A stretch of 6,003 nt of DNA from DATGHS01 sp035307785. GTDB lineage: Bacteria > Planctomycetota > Planctomycetia > Gemmatales > Gemmataceae. Every line of letters starts with the position of its first letter. Position 1 is the stretch's first letter. Below, piece after piece: positions 1 to 4,676 of the stretch. The notes under the pieces are model-generated. The model was not told the origin of the DNA. It did no database searches and saw only the letters and a list, made by a program, of their open reading frames with translations. The position numbers were made by a program, and so were the translations under genes. The stretch is taken from positions 1 to 6,003 of the forward strand of contig DATGHS010000579.1 of NCBI GenBank assembly GCA_035307785.1, written 5' to 3'.

Positions 1-461
1 TGAGCATTGGCGGCACCGAGCTTCTTGATGAACTCATCGCGGCCTTCCACCTTAGTGACCTTCATGTTCTTGTCCACGGTCAGCTTGAAGGTGGAACCCA
101 CCAGCGCTTTGAAGAATTCGGCCAGGGCGTTATTCGCGGCCGTGGGATTGGTCGAATCGAAGCTGATCTTTTGGCCCGCAATGTCGATAGTCATCTTCAC
201 GCCTTCGACCTTTTGCTCGATCGTCCAGTTGCCGTCTTTGTCGACGTCTTTCGGCGTCCAGCTGAAGTAGAATGTCTGCTCCTGGGTCTGGTTCACGTCC
301 TGACCCATTACTTTCATGTTCTGCGTGGTCTTGGTGGTCATTTCCTGGTAGAAAGTTTTGTCCTTCTCGAACTTCCAGGCCAGATTCACCTTCTCCTGGG
401 CCGACAGCGGCAGGCTCACGAGAAAGAACGCCAAGACGGCCAGGCAACGGCGATACAACAC
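1..461 (-). CDS. Secreted DUF6263-like protein, 3' end outside the window
   Basis: This gene reads leftward and its 3' end lies beyond base 1; 153 codons are visible without a stop. The start is GTG at 461, chosen because GGAGGA lies 8 nt upstream and the reading frame opens directly into a signal peptide. A nearby ATG (468-466) is out of frame and too close to the ribosome site. Residues 1-21 form a signal peptide: basic LYRR, a hydrophobic core to about residue 17, and a likely signal peptidase I site after LSA, before QEK. The mature part is rich in Lys, Thr and Asp with alternating beta-type patterns (AWKFEKDKTFYQ, FYFSWTPKDVDKDGNW, VEGVKMTIDIAGQKISFDS). This resembles the DUF6263 proteins common in planctomycetes, which have no known function; that assignment is from memory of the family pattern. 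It is probably periplasmic or surface-located. It is divergent from the NagB-like gene. Confidence 0.8.
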   Translation of the reverse strand, partial: MLYRRCLAVLAFFLVSLPLSAQEKVNLAWKFEKDKTFYQEMTTKTTQNMKVMGQDVNQTQEQTFYFSWTPKDVDKDGNWTIEQKVEGVKMTIDIAGQKISFDSTNPTAANNALAEFFKALVGSTFKLTVDKNMKVTKVEGRDEFIKKLGAANA

Positions 462-468
462 GGCTCAT

Positions 469-474
469 TCCTCC
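469..474 (-). promoter_or_regulatory. Ribosome binding site deciding a GTG start
   Basis: On the minus strand GGAGGA precedes GTG (461) with GGAGG 8 nt away. It is the only strong Shine-Dalgarno sequence at normal spacing in the window, and it fixes the GTG as the start of the DUF6263-like gene. Confidence 0.75.
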
Positions 475-558
475 GGAATACAAGTTAATTCCCAAAACAA
501 TAGCAGTTTGAAAACGTCTTTTCTAGGCCATTCAAGGCCGGAAACAAGTCCAAACTTG

Positions 559-582
559 GCCCAGGGACTTCCGTCCCTGGGC
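559..582. repeat. Dispersed hairpin repeat, copy 1
   Basis: GCCCAGGGAC (559-568) and GTCCCTGGGC (573-582) form a perfect 10-bp inverted repeat around the loop TTCC. The conserved unit extends to GG before the stem (558-559) and TTTCC after it (583-587). A second copy is at 4590-4613. The repeat sits in the gap between two divergent genes, and 63 nt separate its right arm from the ATG at 646. No T-run follows, so it does not look like a classic terminator. It could be a REP-type element, a protein-binding site or a 5' leader hairpin. Confidence 0.85.
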
Positions 583-645
583 TTTCCAATTCACAAGCAA
601 GTCATAGTTGTCTCAACAAAAGTTTCTTTCAAAACGAGTGAACTC

Positions 646-1596
646 ATGGACCTGACGACGACCATTGCCGGCTCGATGATGGAGAACTTCCTGCCCCACG
701 GCTGGAACCTTGCCGAGATCGATCGGCTCGGTGCGCTTTCGGGCAATTCCGTGACGCAGCGGCAATCTTGGTGGCACTCACAATTCCAGCCCGCGCGCTG
801 CGACAACTACGCCGACTTCGACACCTTCATGGGCCACGAGATTGCCCGTGAAATTCAGCTCGCCCGGCAGGCGGGCCGGCCAATCGTTTTCATCCTTCCG
901 GTTGGTCCCATGGGCATGTATCGCTGGACTGTTTACTTCCTGAACGAGTGGAACGTGCCCTGTGATCACGTCCACGGCTTCAACATGGACGAATGGTCCG
1001 ACGCCCAGGGGAATACCTTGCCTTCTACGCATTCGGGTTCATTTCAGTTCGCGATGGAACATGCGTTCTACGGCCCGCTGGGCTCCCTGACGGTGCCGGC
1101 AAAGCAGCGCCATTTCGCTTGGAAAGCAGAGCTGCCGACTTATGCGGAGCAGATTCAGGCGCTGAAAAAACAAGGCGGCAAGCTGGTGACGGTCTTCGGC
1201 ATTGGCCGGGTGTGCCATATCGCTTTCTGGGAGCCCCACTTCGCGGCAGAGTTCGGCAGCGAAGCGGAATGGAAAGCACAGACGCACCGGCTCGGCGCGA
1301 AACTGCATCCGCTAACCGTCGAGCAAAACGCCCTCACCAGTTTCAAGAGCCGAACGACACTGGTGCCCGCTTACGCCAACACAATCGGCCCAGCCCTCTT
1401 CCTCACGGCCGACAAAATCATCGGCGGAGCGGATGGCACTTTCAATCGCGGCATGCAATGGCAAGGCCTGTCGCTGCGGATGACGTTGCAGCACAAGCCA
1501 TCTACCTGGATTCCAAGCACCTACATGCCGACGCTGGCGGGAAGATTGTTCTTTGTGAAGGAATTGGCGGAGCCGCTGGTGGCGGAATGCAATTGA
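646..1596 (+). CDS. NagB/RpiA-fold protein (glucosamine-6-phosphate isomerase-like) with altered active site
   Basis: The 316-residue product has the glucosamine-6-phosphate deaminase (NagB) fold. GFNMDEW (111-117) matches the NagB FNMDEY motif whose Asp (D72 in E. coli) is the proton-transfer base. GIGRVCHIAFWEP (185-197) matches GVGNDGHIAFNEP, so catalytic His (H191) and Glu (E196) are kept, but the position of D141 is Val189. The phosphate-loop region reads LPVGPMG (84-90) instead of LPTGGTP, and the position of E. coli K208 appears to be Gln273. These matches are by eye. The protein is soluble, without a signal peptide, and about 50 residues longer than E. coli NagB. ATG 646 was chosen because the open frame further upstream runs into the divergent gene and the intergenic repeat; the ribosome site is weak (GAGTG). 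Ordinary deaminase activity is uncertain, and it may be a related sugar isomerase or lactonase-like enzyme. Confidence 0.85.
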   Translation: MDLTTTIAGSMMENFLPHGWNLAEIDRLGALSGNSVTQRQSWWHSQFQPARCDNYADFDTFMGHEIAREIQLARQAGRPIVFILPVGPMGMYRWTVYFLNEWNVPCDHVHGFNMDEWSDAQGNTLPSTHSGSFQFAMEHAFYGPLGSLTVPAKQRHFAWKAELPTYAEQIQALKKQGGKLVTVFGIGRVCHIAFWEPHFAAEFGSEAEWKAQTHRLGAKLHPLTVEQNALTSFKSRTTLVPAYANTIGPALFLTADKIIGGADGTFNRGMQWQGLSLRMTLQHKPSTWIPSTYMPTLAGRLFFVKELAEPLVAECN

Positions 1597-1608
1597 GAAC
1601 AGACTTTC

Positions 1609-1665
1609 ACGAGCCGGAAGCGTAAGCGACGGTGTGGATAACCGTCGCTTACGCTTCCGGCTCGT
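1609..1665. repeat. 25-bp perfect inverted repeat in the convergent gap, possible bidirectional terminator
   Basis: The left arm (1609-1633) starts ACGAGCCGGAAGCG and the right arm (1641-1665) is its exact reverse complement; the loop is GTGGATA (1634-1640). It lies 12 nt after the NagB-like stop codon and 1 nt from the stop of the convergent ceramidase-like gene, so it fills the 70-bp gap. The position fits a terminator serving both strands, but the T-tract after either arm is weak. Perfect arms suggest a mobile or recently copied REP/MITE-like element that may also act as terminator. From memory, unverified, the arm motif recurs in planctomycete genomes. Confidence 0.9.
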
Positions 1666-1666
1666 T

Positions 1667-3037
1667 TCATTCCGGCAACTTTCGCCCCGCCTTCTTCGCT
1701 AATTCGCGCACCGTTTGCACCACGACCTGCTCCGACTTCGGATCGAACAAGCCGGCGCTGCCTGAATAGAGCCCGCGCGTCTCGTAGCCGCCTTCGGAAA
1801 GCACGCGCGCCGACGGCAAGTAGCCGAACACATCGTTGCAATAGGCTGCAATCCAAAGCTGGTTCGGCCCAAGCGCTTTTTCCAGCATTGTGACATAATC
1901 GACTACGACTTCACCCGGTAGACCAACGAGCGTAAGGTCCTGGCCCAATTGCCAGACGGCGAACGGGCACCGATAAGTGTCCGGTAGCTTCTCGCCGCGA
2001 CTAAGAATGGCGAGCATCTGTGTGGCCGCGAAGTTCCGGGAGTCACGCCGGTTCGCGGCTATTTTTTCCAGGTCAGCGCGACTGAATCCTGTTTGCAGCG
2101 GTAACTCCGCGTAATCGAAGGCGATTGTCAGCGGGCCGTGAACAGGGCGGAGTTTGGTTTCCAGGATGCGCACGACTTCGTCGGCCAGATTCTGGCCGTG
2201 CTTTATTGCCAGCGCCATCGTGCCACGCGGATAGGGATTGTCGTCGCCGGCGCAGCCAAGCATATAAAACGCCTGAACGCTGGGCATTCGCTCTTGCAGT
2301 GCTGCCTGAGCATAGCCCGCGAAGTCGCCGCAAAGCTGGTAGTTATCGCCGGTCAGCGTTGTGCCGTGAACGGCGGTGCCAAAGAGAACCGCACGGAGCT
2401 TGCCATCCGCGCCGTCAATCCGCAGCAGCGGCACGCTGCGGTCAGCGAGACCGCGCGGGTTTACACCGAGGATCACGCCATTCGGCGTGAACTCGCGCCG
2501 ATTCATGGCGAAGTTAATGACGCCGGTGCCCCAGGAAAGCGACGCCGGCTCCAGTTTTTCTGCTGCACTGCAAACTAGATCGACGACTTTGTCTTGCAGT
2601 TGCCTTGTGTATTCCACATTGCGTAGCGCTTCGCCGCTGCCGTTCTTCGCCGGCGCCTTCAATGTCAATTGCGGCCCAGCATGGCTGTGCGAGGAATTCA
2701 GCAGAATCTGCGAGCGTTTCAGGCCGATTTTTTGCTCAATGCGCATGCAAATCGGCTCGGCCACGTCGGCGGGGAAGCCGAGCAAGTCGCTGGTGACAAT
2801 CGCGGCCAGGTGGCCGTCGCGATCTTCCAGTACAATTGCCTTGCAATAAATGTCTGCGGCCACGGATTCGTACGGCTTGGTGCGATTCGCGTAGCCAGAT
2901 AGCAGCAACGGCTTGTCTGGTGTGACTTTCACGCTGGCGAGGCCGACTTTCCATTCCGGCTCGGCGGCGGACAGAACGAACGATGCACAGACGGCCAACG
3001 CGACGGTTGCGCAGGAGCGCAGAATCATTGAGATCAT
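1667..3037 (-). CDS. Secreted neutral/alkaline ceramidase-like protein (N-terminal domain only)
   Basis: The 456-residue product starts with a signal peptide (MISMILRSC, hydrophobic core to about 23, likely cleavage near SAA/EPEW), so it acts outside the cytoplasm. The rest matches the neutral ceramidase N-terminal domain. By comparison with the Pseudomonas enzyme, the zinc ligands appear kept: H117 in SSHSHAGP (with H119 matching the second His), H224 in AVHGTT, E376 in GLPGE and Y406 in NDVFGY. R180 in MNRR matches the active-site Arg. The GDxSPN hexapeptide carrying the nucleophilic Ser in human ceramidase reads GDDNPY (264-269), with Asn267 replacing Ser. It is shorter than true ceramidases (about 650-760 residues) and lacks the C-terminal Ig-like domain. 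I chose ATG 3037 over an in-frame ATG at 3073, which lies inside an intergenic repeat; ATG 3028 is also possible. It is likely a zinc hydrolase of unknown substrate. The membrane-protein gene lies 82 bp upstream on the same strand. Confidence 0.85.
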   Translation of the reverse strand: MISMILRSCATVALAVCASFVLSAAEPEWKVGLASVKVTPDKPLLLSGYANRTKPYESVAADIYCKAIVLEDRDGHLAAIVTSDLLGFPADVAEPICMRIEQKIGLKRSQILLNSSHSHAGPQLTLKAPAKNGSGEALRNVEYTRQLQDKVVDLVCSAAEKLEPASLSWGTGVINFAMNRREFTPNGVILGVNPRGLADRSVPLLRIDGADGKLRAVLFGTAVHGTTLTGDNYQLCGDFAGYAQAALQERMPSVQAFYMLGCAGDDNPYPRGTMALAIKHGQNLADEVVRILETKLRPVHGPLTIAFDYAELPLQTGFSRADLEKIAANRRDSRNFAATQMLAILSRGEKLPDTYRCPFAVWQLGQDLTLVGLPGEVVVDYVTMLEKALGPNQLWIAAYCNDVFGYLPSARVLSEGGYETRGLYSGSAGLFDPKSEQVVVQTVRELAKKAGRKLPE

Positions 3038-3057
3038 GGTGTAGTCCCATTTCGTAA

Positions 3058-3077
3058 ACGACGCTGCCAGCATCGTC
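3058..3077. repeat. Short hairpin repeat, copy A (degenerate)
   Basis: ACGACGCTGCCAGCATCGTC on the plus strand is a copy of the palindrome at 3087-3107 with one change (A at 3072), which breaks one stem pair. Its minus strand contains the ATG at 3073 that falsely extends the ceramidase-like gene. It lies between the membrane-protein stop and the ceramidase-like start. Confidence 0.75.
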
Positions 3078-3086
3078 CAGGAGAGA

Positions 3087-3107
3087 GACGACGCTGCCAG
3101 CGTCGTC
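3087..3107. repeat. Short hairpin repeat, copy B (perfect)
   Basis: GACGACGCT (3087-3095) and AGCGTCGTC (3099-3107) pair as a perfect 9-bp stem around GCC. It begins 12 nt after the stop of the minus-strand membrane-protein gene. Copy A follows at a 30-bp period, separated by a purine-rich AGGAGAGA spacer. With no T-run after the stem it is not a standard terminator, but two hairpins in series could attenuate read-through or protect the 3' end of the upstream mRNA. Confidence 0.8.
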
Positions 3108-3119
3108 TACGAGAACTGC

Positions 3120-4541
3120 TTACATACTTAGAAATGGCACTGGCACAAGGAAAGCGTGTTGCTCGTACAAACTCCAAACGCCGTGCCAGCTCGTGTACTG
3201 CGTAAAGAAGACTATCAACACGTAAAAGCCGGCAACGGGGAGGAGCGGCAGGCGGCCGGTCCAGCGGAAGAACCAATGCCGCGGCGCCTGGCGACGATGC
3301 GCGCGGCCCATCGCCCAGCCGGTGAGCAAACGGGCCGGGAAGATGAAGAAGATAAACACCAGGCTCGGCAACCACGCTGCTTCCCGCGGCACGATCTGAA
3401 TCTTGAGCAGATACAACGGCAGCGCGAAGAGCAGCGTAAGAATGAACGCCGTGGTGAACGCCCATGGTGCTAGACAATAACCTTCGCGAACGGCCAGGAG
3501 TTCAAATCCACCGCGCAAACGATTGGTCGCGGCCAAGCGAAGTTGCAGGAAGGGCAGATAGAGCAAGATAATGGCGAGCAGGAACGCGCCCAAGAAGCCA
3601 ATGAGCATGGCCCCATTCGAATTTCCGCGACTCGCGGCAATCATCGTGATCGGCACGACGAGCCAGGCAAACGCAGCGATGAAGCCACGCAATCCAAGCC
3701 AGAAATAATAGGGCAGCCGCAAAGAAAAGACGGTGTTCCAAACCGCATCGCGCGCTTCAGAGTAATAGCCGCCGCGGAAGATTCGGCAGGCGAGCCAAGT
3801 CACGTTGAATGGCCAGATAAAAAACAGCCAGGTGAGTATAAAATGCCACGGTTCCTTCTGCCCCAGCAAATGCACCGCACGCGCACAGGCCGCAACGATA
3901 TGGATGAACGTCAGGCCCATCAGAATGAAAAGCGCAAGTCGCCAACCATTAGCGGCCGGCCCACCTGGATCAATGATCTCCGCCGCGTTGGCCATGTCGG
4001 CGACCAAGCGGACGGGCAGTAGCCAGAGCCAGCAGCACAACACCATCGTCCCAATGCGCGCGGCAAGCCGAAAGCCAATGAAGCCTTCGCGAAAGCGACC
4101 AGTGCGGGCAATGCGCCCGCCGGCTTCGAGCAGGTAGCCAAGGCTGAGGAATTGCAACACCGGCAGCGCAGCGAGAATTGCGAGGGCACCGAGAATCGAG
4201 ACGAAGCCGAACAGCCATTCGCTGACTTGGAAAATGATGCGAATGACGGCAGGCATCCTTGCATCGGCCGGTGGCAGAACCCAGTCGCCTTGCAATGCCG
4301 GCTTCAGAGGGGCTGGCGTCGCCATCGGCACGGCGACGCCGACCGGCGCGGGGCGAACTTCCTGCACAGGTTCCGGTTCGGCCTTTGCTTTTTCCAGCAG
4401 CAGTCGTTGTGGAGTTGCCTCAGCAGCCTCCTGAATTTCGGCGGCAAGCACGTCGGCCGCTGGCTCCGCGGCTTCAACCTCCAAGACAGGTACCGCGTGC
4501 GCAACCGGCCGCTTCAAGTTGGATTCGGAAGCATGGCTCAT
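3120..4541 (-). CDS. Polytopic membrane protein of unknown function
   Basis: The 473-residue product has two parts. Residues 1-95 are hydrophilic, rich in Ala, Pro and Glu (for example EVEAAEPAADVLAAEIQEAAE), and probably a disordered cytoplasmic tail with no signal peptide. Residues 105-450 hold about nine hydrophobic segments, near 108-138, 163-182, 201-222, 232-252, 280-302, 309-332, 358-380, 388-408 and 430-448. Basic loops such as GGRIARTGRFREGF, ATNRLRGG and GRAHRRQAPRHW would face the cytoplasm. The stretch LQFLSLGYLLEAGGRIARTGR looks like a conserved core; I have an impression of similar uncharacterised planctomycete membrane proteins but recognise no named family, and see no transporter or enzyme motif. 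The start at 4541 is the first in-frame ATG of a divergent gap, with no clear Shine-Dalgarno sequence. The gene precedes the ceramidase-like gene on the same strand; an operon is possible, though hairpins lie between them. Confidence 0.8.
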   Translation of the reverse strand: MSHASESNLKRPVAHAVPVLEVEAAEPAADVLAAEIQEAAEATPQRLLLEKAKAEPEPVQEVRPAPVGVAVPMATPAPLKPALQGDWVLPPADARMPAVIRIIFQVSEWLFGFVSILGALAILAALPVLQFLSLGYLLEAGGRIARTGRFREGFIGFRLAARIGTMVLCCWLWLLPVRLVADMANAAEIIDPGGPAANGWRLALFILMGLTFIHIVAACARAVHLLGQKEPWHFILTWLFFIWPFNVTWLACRIFRGGYYSEARDAVWNTVFSLRLPYYFWLGLRGFIAAFAWLVVPITMIAASRGNSNGAMLIGFLGAFLLAIILLYLPFLQLRLAATNRLRGGFELLAVREGYCLAPWAFTTAFILTLLFALPLYLLKIQIVPREAAWLPSLVFIFFIFPARLLTGWAMGRAHRRQAPRHWFFRWTGRLPLLPVAGFYVLIVFFTQYTSWHGVWSLYEQHAFLVPVPFLSM

Positions 4542-4589
4542 GTAAATGGATACTCGCGCTTGATTCAGTCAGTTTCAATTCCTTGCAAG

Positions 4590-4613
4590 GCCCAGGGACG
4601 GCAGTCCTTGGGC
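4590..4613. repeat. Dispersed hairpin repeat, copy 2
   Basis: GCCCAGGGAC (4590-4599) and GTCCTTGGGC (4604-4613) form a 10-bp inverted repeat around GGCA. One pair is changed relative to copy 1 (C to T at 4608), which would still pair as G-U in a plus-strand transcript. The flanks GG before and TTTCC after (4614-4618) match copy 1. As with copy 1, it sits between divergent genes and 63 nt before the start of the plus-strand gene. Confidence 0.85.
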
Positions 4614-4637
4614 TTTCCGAAACTACATTCGAATTAG

Positions 4638-4658
4638 GAGGTACAATATTTATACCTC
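4638..4658 (+). promoter_or_regulatory. Candidate promoter -10 within a dyad (possible operator)
   Basis: GAGGTA (4638-4643) and TACCTC (4653-4658) are an inverted repeat around an AT-rich 9-nt spacer. The dyad overlaps TACAAT (4642-4647), one base from the sigma-70 -10 consensus, which would put transcription start about 20 nt before the ATG at 4677. No good -35 is visible at 17 nt, so the promoter call is weak. AGGAGGT (4636-4642) is a strong Shine-Dalgarno match but lies 34 nt from the ATG, too far to serve it. A repressor site or a plus-strand hairpin are both possible. Confidence 0.35.
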
Positions 4659-4664
4659 ATTCGC

Positions 4665-4669
4665 GAAGG
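4665..4669 (+). promoter_or_regulatory. Ribosome binding site of the DUF1549/DUF1553 gene
   Basis: GAAGG ends 7 nt before ATG 4677, a normal spacing. It supports this start over the stronger but distant AGGAGGT at 4636. Confidence 0.55.
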
Positions 4670-4676
4670 TACTGAT

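Noticed and set aside
130..495. Open frame of 121 codons on the minus strand
   Set aside because: It overlaps the GTG-start gene in another frame. Its product is rich in Arg, Gly and Glu without any family pattern, whereas the GTG frame has a signal peptide and a ribosome site.
525..540. GGCC-attcaa-GGCC as a regulatory site
   Set aside because: It is a 4-bp palindrome repeated by chance in GC-rich DNA, with no supporting promoter element.
358..645. In-frame upstream extension of the NagB-like gene, adding 96 residues
   Set aside because: It overlaps the divergent DUF6263-like gene and its ribosome site and crosses the hairpin repeat. The added residues do not resemble NagB, whose homology starts after residue 1 of the 646 start.
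993..1625. Open frame of 210 codons on the plus strand
   Set aside because: It lies inside the NagB-like gene in a shifted frame and runs into the inverted repeat. The Arg/Ala/Gly-rich product is typical of an out-of-frame translation of GC-rich coding DNA.
3038..3073. ATG at 3073 as start of the ceramidase-like gene
   Set aside because: This ATG is created by a point change inside an intergenic hairpin copy. The signal peptide begins naturally at 3037 or 3028.
3058..3107. CRISPR array
   Set aside because: There are only two short units at a 30-bp period with a 9-nt spacer, and no third repeat or cas gene is present.
3543..4022. Open frame of 159 codons opposite the membrane-protein gene
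   Set aside because: It is antisense to clear transmembrane segments. The highly charged Gln/Glu/Arg-rich product is what the complement of hydrophobic codons gives.
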